Of a stretch of DNA of 64,000 nucleotides, positions 24,449 through 34,128 are shown one piece after another; positions within the stretch are counted from its first letter, which is position 1, and each line of letters opens with the position of its first letter. Location: contig CM034109.1 of NCBI GenBank assembly GCA_019914945.1, positions 992,001 to 1,056,000 of the forward strand, read 5' to 3'. This stretch comes from Typha latifolia (Eukaryota; Streptophyta; Magnoliopsida; Poales; Typhaceae). The notes beneath the pieces are model-generated. The model did no database searches. It was not told the DNA's origin and saw nothing but the letters and a program-made list of their open reading frames with translations. The position numbers and the translations under genes were made by a program.

Positions 24449-25033
24449 TCAGAGCTGCGGTGGTTTGTGATGCCCTTCTCCTTGCCCGTGGCCGCCGCGC
24501 CGCCGCCCGTCGTCCCCGTACTTTTTATGCAAGTAGTTGATGAAGTCGACACAGTAGGGAATAAACCTCTGTGGCTGGCCATCATGGGGAGTCGTGAAGG
24601 GCCGGGGACCGGCTCTGCAGCGCCGGAACAGGCGGTTGACGTGGTCCGGCGTGGCCCAGTTGTAGATGGAGAACATGACATCCCCGCACACTCGGGGGAC
24701 TTTGCGAAATCCCTCGCAGGTGTGGGGTGAGGGCTGGCATCCCCACCGGAGAAAGCCCTTGAGGTCGCTGATCGTCTCCGAGTGGCCGAGGTATCCCCAG
24801 CAATGGTATATGATCTGCTTCCGGTCACGCGGCATCACATTCGCTCCGATGACTTTCGGGTTCACCACCATCGGCGGATCCGGCTTGGGGACAGAGGGAC
24901 GCGACGCAGCTAATAGATTCCTATTGTCCGGGAAGGCGATTGATTGGTTTTGGGCTTCGTCGCCTGCAACACTGGGAGGAAGAAAGGTCCAACATACGGC
25001 AAAGAGGAGTCCCCAAGATAAGTTCCACCACAT
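24449..25033 (-). CDS. Secreted six-cysteine protein of unknown family, copy B
   Basis: This is an intact single-exon paralogue of copy A, 194 residues. Residues 1-24 (MWWNLSW...SVAG) form a signal peptide, with an extra Cys14 inside it. The mature domain keeps the six cysteines (Cys78, 99, 106, 116, 139, 161) in the pattern x20, x6, x9, x22, x21, one residue shorter than copy A between the fourth and fifth. FLRWGCQPSP, the RxCxxGPRP block and IPYCVDFINYL are shared. The N-terminal Pro-rich linker is shorter, the tail lacks a short QPPIGG-like insert, and it ends HHKPPQL. The NWT sequon of copy A is NWA here, while NQS at residue 29 is private to this copy. The duplicated unit extends into the 3' flank, where TTATTTAAATG and AGTAGTCT words match copy A. 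The two open frames, without stops or shifts, suggest both are kept under selection. Confidence 0.8.
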   Translation of the reverse strand: MWWNLSWGLLFAVCWTFLPPSVAGDEAQNQSIAFPDNRNLLAASRPSVPKPDPPMVVNPKVIGANVMPRDRKQIIYHCWGYLGHSETISDLKGFLRWGCQPSPHTCEGFRKVPRVCGDVMFSIYNWATPDHVNRLFRRCRAGPRPFTTPHDGQPQRFIPYCVDFINYLHKKYGDDGRRRGGHGQGEGHHKPPQL

Positions 25034-25035
25034 TT

Positions 25036-25038
<3 letters not shown>

Positions 25039-25070
<32 letters not shown>
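25039..25070 (-). repeat. (GA)16 microsatellite in the 5' leader of copy B
   Basis: Sixteen CT units on the + strand end 5 bp before the copy B start codon, in the same position as the longer tract in front of copy A. Confidence 0.95.
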
Positions 25071-25075
<5 letters not shown>

Positions 25076-25134
25076 CGAATCGATTGTAGATATTTTTCAT
25101 TCTTAGAGGAGTGCTTGGAGTTATGTATATACAA

Positions 25135-25655
25135 TCTACGTTATTTGAAATCAATTGCGGTACAAGTTTTTTGAGTTTAATTTGTCTGCAGGTATGCGTT
25201 TAGTATCGCAATGACTTCATTTAAGTCGAGTATTATAGTTGATCTGAGAGAATCCGGCGTTCTCAATTAAGCTAATCACGAAATTAAATTGCTCATGATC
25301 AAAACAAGCTTTTAATTTGTAAGTATGCGTATATAACTAGCACAATGCTAACTTAATATAGAAGGTTAACATTAACTAAGCCTATGGATATCGGTAACTA
25401 GTTTATTAATTGTTGAGAAATAATACCTACTCACTGTGCCCCTTAAAAATCCAATAATGAACATATCCTTTTATTACTTACTAAAAATCCTATTTACATA
25501 TCTATGCATATACCCCCTTAACCCATAATATGACAAATCTAAACAGCTAGCCACATTTGAAGAATGTCCATATATAATCCAAGGAAAAAGGAAAAACATA
25601 TACAAAGCAAATATCAGAACTTTGGAGAGGTATAAATATGCATGCAATAACCCTT
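25135..25655. other. Spacer between the secreted-protein pair and the copia element
   Basis: This is AT-rich noncoding DNA. It probably holds the promoter of the copy B gene, which is transcribed leftwards. No distinct regulatory site could be supported. Confidence 0.4.
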
Positions 25656-25660
25656 CTTTT

Positions 25661-26224
25661 TGTTGGGTTTATTTAGCCACGTTGGTTTGGGCTAGCCCCA
25701 TGAGGTGACGTACTTGGCCAATAATTGGTTGAGTGAGACTTTTATGAAGGGGTACTTTTTGCTCATGCCACTTAGTGAAAAACAAGACAAGAAAAATGAG
25801 ATTTTTCTCTACATACAACAAGGGTTTGCAACTAAAAGATTTCTTGGTTGGGATCAAGACACAAAGATTTTCTTCTTCACATCTACAAGGGTTTTCTTAC
25901 TTCAAGAAGGTTTGGGTTTCTCTATTGGAGGTGTTATCTAAACTTGTTAATTTGAAGCTAGGGGTTATTGGTTTCTTGTGGATGGTATTCTTGTGACTTT
26001 GATATACTTGTTGTGGTGATCTTCTTTGTACCAATTCTCTTGATAGTGGATTCAAATTCATGCTCTGTGAGTTTTCCCTTTGAGAAGGGTTTTACACATA
26101 AACATGGTGTTCTAGCTTTCTTTGAGACTTGGTGTTGTTAATTGCATATGTTTCTTAATTGGCATCAATTTTAACTTTCATTGTCATAGATCTCTTAGGT
26201 GGGAAAGAGAGCTCCTTTCCAACA
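25661..26224 (+). repeat. 5' LTR of the copia element
   Basis: It is bounded by TG...CA and followed at once by the primer-binding site. Confidence 0.96.
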
Positions 26225-26226
26225 AA

Positions 26227-26239
26227 TGGTATCAGAGCC
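26227..26239 (+). other. Primer-binding site (initiator tRNA-Met type)
   Basis: TGGTATCAGAGCC starts 3 bp after the 5' LTR. It is the common plant copia primer site, complementary to the 3' end of initiator methionine tRNA. Confidence 0.93.
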
Positions 26240-26284
26240 TTAGTTAGTGCACATAAGGTGTTTGATAAAATTCCCTAGAGAGCT

Positions 26285-27094
26285 ATGGAAGTGAATACAA
26301 GTGGAATGATGAGCTTAAATGGTGCCAATTGGAGGACATGGAAGGGCAAGATGCTAGACTTGCTTTATTGCAAAGAAATGCATGCTACATTGGAAGGTGA
26401 TGATGCTAAGCCAAAGGATATGTCGGAAGATAAATGGAAGCTCTTGAACCGACAATGTGTTGGTTTTATTCGGCAATGGTTGGAAGATAATGTCTACCAT
26501 CATGTGGAGAATGAGATATCGGCTAGCACATTATGGAAGAAGCTAGAAGACTTGTATGAGAGAAAAAATGCAAATAACAAACTTTATGTCTTTAAGAAGT
26601 TTGTTAATTTGAAGTACAAAGAGGGCACACCAATGGCGAATCACTTGAATGAAATGCAAAGTTTAGTGAATGAGCTTGCAACCATGAAGATGGTATTGGA
26701 TGATGAATTTCAACTACTTTTACTCTTAAGTTCTCTTCCGGAAAGTTATAAAACATTGGTGGTTACTCTCACAACAACGGCATTGGACGGAGTAGTGACA
26801 ATGAACATGGTGAAGGCTAGATTACTTGAGAATGAAATAAGAAAGAAGAATATAGATTCTTCATACTCGCAAGTTCTTGTTTCGAAAAATAGAGGGAGGA
26901 GCAAAAGTCATTTTTCTCACAATCGTGATAAATCTAAAAGTAGATCAAAGTCAAGAAAAGGTATACATTGTTACAATTGTGGCAGACCCGGCCATATGAA
27001 GAGAGATTGCAAATTTCCAAGAAAGAAGAATGAAAAGAAAAGTGAAAGCAAACAGAGGATAATGATACCACCGCGGTTTCGGATGAAGAATTGA
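26285..27094 (+). pseudogene. Copia gag with CCHC zinc knuckle
   Basis: The open frame (269 codons) starts 60 bp after the LTR. It has a UBN2-type gag body (N-terminal ~200 residues), a basic Arg/Ser/Lys region, and a zinc knuckle CYNCGRPGHMKRDC at 26,969-27,010. It should be fused to the downstream protease in one polyprotein. Instead a frame change near 27,085-27,095 ends it early. Gag normally forms cytoplasmic particles around element RNA. Confidence 0.85.
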
Positions 27095-27795
27095 TGATAT
27101 TATCCGCTTGTGACGAAACTTGTATTGCCATTGCAAACCAAGACTTGAATTGGATTATTGATAGTGGAGCCTCATGTCATGCTACCTCAAGGTTGCATTT
27201 CTTCACTTCTTACAAAGCGGGAGACTTTGGTTTTGTGAAGATGGGCAACAATGGAGTTGCAAAAGTTGTGGGCTTGGGTGATATACATCTTGAGACTAGT
27301 TTAGGCAATAAGCTAATACTCAAGGATGTTGGGGAGATTGGATTAATTCTGAATTTAATCTCCACCGGCAAATTGGACGATGATGGTTTTGAAAATCGGT
27401 TTGTTAATGGAAATTGGAAGCTACTCAAAGGTGCACTTATCTTAACAAGGGGGAGAAAATGTTGTTCACTTTATCAGACTCAAGCTAAGGTGTACAATGG
27501 GTAAATTAATACCATAGAGAAAGAGACATCTATGGATCTATGGCACAAACGGCTTGGTCATATGAGCGAGCGAGGCCTCCAAGTACTTACAAAGAAAGCA
27601 CTCATTTCCAATGTCAAAGGTATGCCATTAAACCGGTGTTCTCATTGTATTATTGGAAAGCAAAGTAGAATTTCATTTTCACATACTTCTAGTAGAAAGC
27701 ATAATTTATTGGAGTTGGTACATTCCGATGTATGTGGACCCATGAGAAAACAATCTATGGGTGGTGCATTTTACTTTGTCACTTTTTGTAGATGA
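27091..27795 (+). pseudogene. Copia protease and pre-integrase segment, broken
   Basis: The aspartic protease active site reads IIDSGASCHAT (about 27,154-27,186). An in-frame TAA at 27,502-27,504 interrupts the frame. It reopens at 27,532 with the pre-integrase His/Cys region (LWHKRLGHM, then CSHCIIGKQ). A second frame change near 27,783-27,793 shifts the rest of integrase. As it stands the protein cannot be made. Confidence 0.85.
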
Positions 27796-28888
27796 TGCTT
27801 ATAGAAAGGTGTGGGCATATACAATGAAGCACAAGAATGAAGTATTTGGCATTTTCAAGCACTTTCATGCAAAAGTTGAAAGGGAAATCGGAAAGCTTTT
27901 GAAATATATTCGGACGGATAATGGTGGAGAATATAGAGGTTCATTTGAAATCTATTGCAAAGAGCATGGTATCCGATGTGAGAAAACAGAAAGCGATACT
28001 CCTCAACATAATGGTGTGACGGAGTGGATCAATCGCACTATTTGTGAAAAAATGAGATGTATGTTGTCATATGACAAATTATCAAGATCATTTTGGGGAG
28101 AGGCAATGCGGACCGTATGCTATTTAATTAACCGGTCTCCTTCAAAGCCTTTGAATGGTGATTATCCGGAGAAAGTATGGACCGGTAAAGATGCCTCTTT
28201 CAAGCACTTGAAGGTATTTGGGTGCAAAGCTTTTGTTCATGTTCCAAAAGGTCAAAGAAGTAAACTTGATGACAAGTCAAGGCCATGTATCTTCTTGGGT
28301 TATGGAGGTGAAGAGTTTGGTTATCGACTTTGGGATCCAAAAACTAAGAAGTTAGTTAGAAGCCGAGATGTTGTGTTCTTTGAAAACCAAACTACTGAAG
28401 ATGTTGACAAGGTTGAGAAGCCACAAGCTAGTGAAGGTGAACTTATTGATTTGAGGCCTATTTCTCCTCCGGTGATTCATGATGAAGGGGGAGATATTCA
28501 AGAAGATAAACATGAAATGTTTGGTGAAAATCCTCTTGAAGATTCTAGTCAACAAGGAGAACCTACACATGAGCAATTTTCTCAAGATCAACCTCCACTG
28601 GTACCGCAAGTTAGAAGATCTATAAGGGTCTCACAACCATCAAGAAAATACTCTTCTAATGAGTATGTGATGCTTAATGATGTTGGAGAGCCGAAAACAT
28701 TTCAAGAAGCAAATATGCATGAACAAAAGGACAAATGGCAAAAGGCTATGCAAGAGGAGATTGATTTTTTGCATAAAAATGAGACATATGATTTGGTGAA
28801 GCTACCAAAGGGCCGAAAAGCTTTGAAGAATAAATGGGTGTTCCGATTGAAGAATGAAGGTTATAATCAAGTCAAATACAAGGCATGA
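27761..28888 (+). pseudogene. Copia integrase core and RT N-terminus, ends at internal TGA
   Basis: The integrase core shows RTDNGGEY and a Glu in TEWINR, followed by the copia GKDASFKHLKVFGC region and an acidic linker, then the RT start. The frame stops at TGA 28,886-28,888. The same frame continues afterwards with RT sequence, so this is a nonsense change (a C-to-T at a CGA arginine codon is likely). Confidence 0.85.
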
Positions 28889-28957
28889 CTAGTTGTTAAA
28901 GGCTTTGAGCAACGGAAAGGTATTGACTTTGATGAAAAATTTTCACCGGTTGTTAAA

Positions 28958-30244
28958 ATGTCTTCTATCCGGATTATTCTAAGTCTTGTTGCATGCCTAG
29001 ACTTAGAATTGGAGCAATTAGATGTCAAAACCGCTTTCCTTCATGGTGATTTGAAGGAGGAGATCTACATGGAGCAACCCCAAGGTTTTGTTCATAAGGG
29101 CAAAGAAAACTTGGTTTGCAAACTAAAGAAGAGTTTGCATGGATTGAAGCAAGCACCTCAGCAATGGTATAAGAAGTTTGATGGTTTTATGATGAGCCAC
29201 AAATATAAAAGAACAAATGCGGATCATTGTGTTTATGTTAAGAGGTTTGCAGATGGTGATTTTATTATTCTTTTGCTCTATGTAGATGATATGCTTCTAG
29301 TTAGCAAGGATGTAGAGAAGATCAAGAAATTGAAGAAAGATTTGGGTAAATCCTTTGATATGAAGGATTTGGGACCGGCAAAGAAAATTTTGGGCATGGA
29401 AATTAAACGTGATAGGAAAGCAAAGAAGTTGTGGCTATCACAAAAGAAATATATTGAGCAAATTCTAAAGAAATTCAATATGAATAATGCCAAGCTGGTT
29501 GGAACACCATTTGCGGGTCATTTCAAATTGAGCTCAAAGCAATGTCCTTCAAATGAGAAAGAGAAAAATGAAATGAAGAGTTTTCCCTACTCCTCCGCCG
29601 TAGGGAGTTTGATGTATGTGATGGTTTGCACAAGGCCGGATATAGCATATGCGGTTGGTATGGTTAGTAGGTTTCTCTCTAACCTAGGAAAAGAGCATTG
29701 GATAGCCGTGAAGTGGATAATGAGATATTTAAGATGCACTTCTAATTTATGTCTATGTTTTGGAGGTGGAAAATCTCACTTAGTGGGCTACACGGATTCC
29801 GATATGGTCGGTGATGTCGACACTAGACGGTCTACTTCGGGGTATATATTTACTTTTGGAGGGGGAGTCGTATCATGGCAATCAAGGCTTCAAAAGTGTG
29901 TTGCTCTTTCTAGTACCGAAGCGGAATATATAGCCGCTACCGAAGCTTGCAAAGAAATGTTGTGGTTGAAGAACTTTTTGCAAGAATTGGGTCTGGAGCA
30001 AGATGGATATGTCATCCATTGTGATAGTCAAAGTGTCATAGATCTTAGCAAGAATGCAACTTATCATGCTAGAACCAAACACATTGATGTCCGCTACCAT
30101 TGGATCCGGGATGTTTTGGAGAAGCAATGGTTGAGGCTTGTGAAAATATCGACGGACTATAATCCATTGGATATGATGACCAAGGCTCTTACAAAGATGA
30201 AGCAAGAACTTTGTAGAGACTTGGTGCATATTGATGTTTGGTGA
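28958..30244 (+). pseudogene. Copia reverse transcriptase and RNase H, 3' part of pol
   Basis: This is a long open frame (428 codons) in the same frame as the preceding piece. RT motifs include QLDVKTAFLHGDL, the polymerase-site LYVDDMLL (at about 29,275-29,298) and FDMKDLGPAKKILGMEI. RNase H follows with GYTDSDMVGD, SSTEAEYIA and CDSQSVIDLSKN. The open frame ends 69 bp before the 3' LTR. This part is the best preserved, but without the upstream gag start it is not expressed as a normal polyprotein. Confidence 0.9.
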
Positions 30245-30296
30245 GTATTGGCATTTGGCATGAAATTCACTAAGAGAATGAAGACTCCCCTCATGG

Positions 30297-30312
30297 GTCT
30301 AGAGGGGGAGAT
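30297..30312 (+). other. Polypurine tract
   Basis: TCTAGAGGGGGAGAT lies directly before the 3' LTR and would serve as the plus-strand primer of reverse transcription. Confidence 0.85.
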
Positions 30313-30890
30313 TGTTGGGTTTATTTAGCCAAGTTGGTTTGGGCTAGCCCCATGGGGTGACTTACTTGGCTAATAATTGGTTGAGTGAGACTTTTGTGAA
30401 GGGGTACTTTTTGCTCATGCCACTTAGTGAAAAAGAAGACAAGAGAAAATGAGGTTTTTCTCTACATACAACAAGGATTTGCAACTAGAGGATTTCTTGG
30501 TTGGGATCAAGACACAAGAATTTTCTTCTTCACATCTACAAGGGTTTTCTTACTTCAAGAAGGTTTGGGTTTCTCTATTGGAGGTGTTATCTAAACTTGT
30601 TAATTTGAAGCTAGGAGTTATTGGTTTCTTGTGGATGGTATTCTTGTGACTTCGATATACTTGTTGTGGTGATCTTCTTTGTACCAATTCTCTTGATAGT
30701 GGATTCAAATTCATGCTCTGTGAGTTTTCCCTTTGAGAAGAGTTTTACACATAAATATAGTGTTCTAGCTTTCTTTGGTGCTTGGTGTTGTTAATTGCAT
30801 ATGTTTCTTAATTGTCATTAATTTTAGCTTTCATTGTCATAGATCTCTTGGGTAGATCTCTTGGGTGGGAAAGAGAGCTCCTTTCCAACA
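30313..30890 (+). repeat. 3' LTR of the copia element
   Basis: It is homologous to the 5' LTR along its full length. It carries a tandem 14-bp duplication (TAGATCTCTTGGGT twice, about 30,839-30,866) that is single in the 5' LTR. Confidence 0.96.
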
Positions 30891-31070
30891 CTTTTTTAAA
30901 AAAGTCATCCATTAATTAATACATCAAGCAAGGAGATCGATTTGTAAAGCCAAAACCTAATAACTTATAATATACAAAGAGATTCACACTACGTTGATGC
31001 TAATTAAAAACAAGAGAAAGGAACGAGAGCATGCATGCATGCAAAACTTAACGACGTCTATTAATTCCCC

Positions 31071-32145
31071 TCAGTCCGCCTTCTTCGCCTCATCCGGCTT
31101 CCGACTCTCCGCGGTTTGGGCGGCGGAAGTGTCAGCGTTTTTATCCTGTGAGGTCTTGGCGTGGGCTTCGTCTCTCATCTTGAAGTACTTCTCGAAGGCT
31201 CTTGGCAAGAACTGGGGGATCAAGAAGCCGAAGAGGTTGACGGAGAAGTAGATCAGATTAGCTACGGCCAGAACCCTCCCAAACCATAGCCAAGCTGCAT
31301 CCTATATGCACAGCCCACCAACAAAATATCATACTTTTTTTTATAACTATATGTTCAAATCTGAACCATTTAATAGATTAACAAAAGAATGCATCATTTA
31401 CCAAGTGTGATTTATATGAATATCAACTTTGGAAAAGTATACAGATAAATTAAAAAATATATTAGAGGGTTTACATGCAAGAAAAACGAAAAAAATAAAT
31501 AAATAAAATGACAAGAAATCGTAATAAAGAAGAGTTATATTTTACTTGGATGAGAGCGGAAGGAGGGAGAGTCTTGTTCATGCAGACGTCGAGCACCCAA
31601 TCCACGATCACGAATGTCCTCCGCACCGTGTACAGCAGCGGCACGATCGCCCGGACCGGCGGCGAGAAGACCCCGAGCCCGCTGATCACGTTCTCCGTCA
31701 GTATCTGGCAAGACAAGAGGAAGAGGTGCGGCGTAGTCGACCGGACGGCGTGGTCGTCGCCGCGCGCGAACCCGCCGAGCACGTACGCCAGCGGCAGGAA
31801 CAGCCCCACAGTGGTCCCCAACACCACGTAGGCCCGGAAGAAGAGGCCGTGTTTTCCAACTCCGCCGGCGGCGTGGAAGATCTCCTCGCGGCCGTGGGAG
31901 CCGGAGGGGGAGGGGAAGGCGAGGCGGGAGAGGAGGAGGGCGTAGAGGGTGGCGAAGACCGGGAAGAGGAGGTCGAGGAGGGGGACGAGGCCGCTCGCGG
32001 AGAAGACCATGATGAAGGCCACGAGCTGGATCTCGATAACGCGGAGGGATCCCATCACGCCGCCCATCAGCGTCTGCTGCTTCTCGTCCGCCGCCGTCTG
32101 ATCCGGATCCGACCGCGGAGCAACCGCTAACGAAAGACCCGACAT
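31071..32145 (-). CDS. Plant multi-pass membrane protein (DUF7733-like)
   Basis: On the minus strand, exon 1 spans 32,145-31,546 and exon 2 31,301-31,071 (donor CAA|GTAAAA, acceptor ATATAG|GAT, phase 0). The product has 276 residues. The N-terminal 35 residues are soluble. Hydrophobic segments follow at about 36-54 (with FSASGL), 55-75, 103-125, 137-156 and 206-232, and a charged Lys/Asp/Ala-rich tail (~240-276) closes the protein. The FSASGL...AFP pattern, PHLFLLSCQ, VRAIVPLLYTVRR and FGFLIPQFLPRAF fit a plant-only transmembrane family that I believe is catalogued as DUF7733. Its biochemical role is unknown to me. Exon 1 is very GC-rich, as in many monocot genes. The first ATG is used because it precedes the conserved block by the usual short leader. 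The copia element is inserted ~180 bp beyond its stop codon. Confidence 0.85.
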
Positions 32146-32767
32146 TTCTCTTCTTCCTTCCTTGTTAATTACCTTACTCTTTCCTCCTCCTTGATTCCTT
32201 TCTTCGTCCTTGGAGACCGCCGGAGAGCGAGATTAGAGGATGGAATAGGACAGCAGAGGAAGTGGAAGAGGAAGAGGAAGATTAACGGCATGTGGAGCTA
32301 AGTCAAATTACGGAAATACCCTTATGTTTGAGGAGAATTTTCGTTTTGCACCCTATATTATTGGAGTATTTGAGATCAACGCTATCTTTTCTTATACTTT
32401 TGTTCGTTAAATTACTTTCAGAAATATGGCGGAATAAAATTATAAAAATAACTCTTTTTTTTTTGCCTTTTTTAAACACAATTTCATCATTAACCTTAGT
32501 CAATTTCAACCTGATGGAGAGACGAGTAATTAAACTCTTGAGTGTAAATAGTTACAAAATAAGATTTGAATTCCATAATCTCAATATAAAAGTCCAATAA
32601 CCACACCAACGAACCATGTTAATTGATCGTAAACGTAGGACTTCTTAGAAACTAGCAAAGATATAGTGTGGTGGGTGTTTTGTAGTTACGCGAAGTTCTG
32701 AGGGCCTTTTTGGCAGGGCTGTGGTGGGTATCTTTTTGGAAGGTGTGTCGTGTCGACGCGCATAACT

Positions 32768-32796
32768 GACACGTGTCGACGAATGTCATACGTGGC
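32768..32796. promoter_or_regulatory. G-box palindrome plus ABRE-like element
   Basis: GACACGTGTC at 32,768-32,777 is a perfect palindrome around the CACGTG G-box, and ACGTGGC at 32,790-32,796 matches the ABRE core. They lie ~620-650 bp upstream of the minus-strand membrane-protein gene. Paired motifs of this kind bind bZIP/bHLH factors in abscisic-acid, light or stress responses. Function here is inferred from motif match alone. Confidence 0.45.
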
Positions 32797-32799
32797 GGT

Positions 32800-34128
32800 C
32801 AAACAGGGAGAGAGGACGAATAGGCGGCGTGTTCGGTAGCTTTGGTCGGCGACCGGTTAAATTCGACTTCTTTCTTTAAAGTTTGAATATAAAATTTGAA
32901 ACCTAATTAGTGTGCTAATGAAAATTGAGTAAAAACTATTAGAGCTAGATATCTGAAATATGGGTAATTACTGTAAGATAATAGAGAGCTTCGAAAGTTA
33001 TTTTCTTGTCACCTTTTCATATCTTTCCGAAGGAATTGAGAAGATTTTATTCGAACTTTGGAGCTTTATTCTGTTCATCTTGCAAATGATAGTGTACTCA
33101 GATTATTAAAGAGTTCTTTTATTGTACGAATATTTTCAAGTTAGAGGTCAAATTCTAGTAACAAAATTTTTTTTTACTATGTTCATCTAATTGTTATTAA
33201 TCTGTTATTTTTTTGGGGTAAAAAAAGGTAATTAATTATACCGGCGTAAAAATAAATCATGTATCAATACTAATATCTTGAATATCCTTGTACATAAGTA
33301 GTTGCAATCAGCTAGGTTTGCAACTTCCACTGAGCAGGTATCAAGTGGTTCAGAGTTTGAATTAAAGCAGTCGAAATTCAAACCCTAGTAGAATTAGTTT
33401 ATTTCGAACACCGCTAAGTTCTCACTTCTCTCTTTTATAAAAGAAATATCAACAACAACCATTACTCTGTTCACACATTACTATCAACAAGTTCTATAGA
33501 ATGACTTTATATTGCTCAGTCCACAGAATATAGCAATTATTAGTCATTCACCAGCTTAGCTAATAGCCTAGTATTCATATTGGTAGTGTACTAGTGTGTG
33601 TAAAAATATTTCAATATATGTTCTACAGAGAATAACTGCCCTTTAATTATTAATGTTTGAATGTCAATTTGTAATTAAGCACATCCCATTCGAGTTCTAG
33701 GCATAAGCATCAAAAACTTGAGCACTGACATTGATTAAGTACTAACACTATAGTAATAAGGAAAAGCATTAAGTACATAATCTCTCATGGTTGGAGCAAT
33801 TCCACTACAGAAAATTATACAACATTGGATCAGGGCAGGATTGCCTGAATGATAAAAGAAAGGGATTGTCCTCCCGGTGCTTCTGCTGCAGAGCCAACTC
33901 CAACCTGCTACAATAAAATTCTATTGTAAGTAATTTTCAAATAATAATGTGGCTTCAACCGATAACTGCTACATACTTAGAGAAGTACACTTCAGATATC
34001 GGTCGATCGTTCTTACCTGAGATCTACTTTGAAGACAAATTGAATAACTTGTCAAAGCTATTGATGATACAAGAAGGCAATGATCTAAACCAGCAGTCTT
34101 TTTCCATTAGAAATTGTATATACATAGT
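32800..34128. other. Intergenic region between two minus-strand genes
   Basis: AT-rich DNA, with the probable 3' UTR of the DUF493 gene at its right end. A patch at 33,330-33,430 with TTCAAACCC-type words resembles a decayed SINE body. No gene is visible. Confidence 0.45.

Larger units (their letters stand above)
25656..30895 (+). mobile_element. Complete Ty1/copia LTR retrotransposon with CTTTT target-site duplication
   Basis: The 564 bp left LTR (25,661-26,224) and 578 bp right LTR (30,313-30,890) both start TGTTGGG and end CCAACA. The 5-bp duplication CTTTT lies at 25,656-25,660 and 30,891-30,895. The primer site, polypurine tract and a full gag-protease-integrase-RT-RNase H order are present, with RT downstream of integrase as in copia. 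Gag and pol wording resembles the TNT1/Tork branch. By hand count the LTRs differ at about 25-30 positions, plus a 14-bp tandem duplication near the end of the right LTR. That is roughly 5% divergence, or an age near 2 million years if a rate of 1.3e-8 applies. The coding region is broken in at least four places, so it is not autonomous. Confidence 0.97.

Noticed and set aside
23464..24828. Several other open frames overlapping the two secreted-protein genes, some with long Arg-Glu repeats
   Set aside because: They are other-frame readings of GC-rich coding DNA and of the GA microsatellites. The MWW frames are the ones conserved between the copies.
31546..32130. 194-codon plus-strand frame antisense to the membrane-protein gene
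   Set aside because: It is a Glu/Gly/His-rich shadow of a GC-rich exon; the minus-strand frame has transmembrane segments and family motifs.
33330..33430. Possible tRNA gene or SINE (TTCAAACCC word)
   Set aside because: No cloverleaf can be drawn and the A box is poor.
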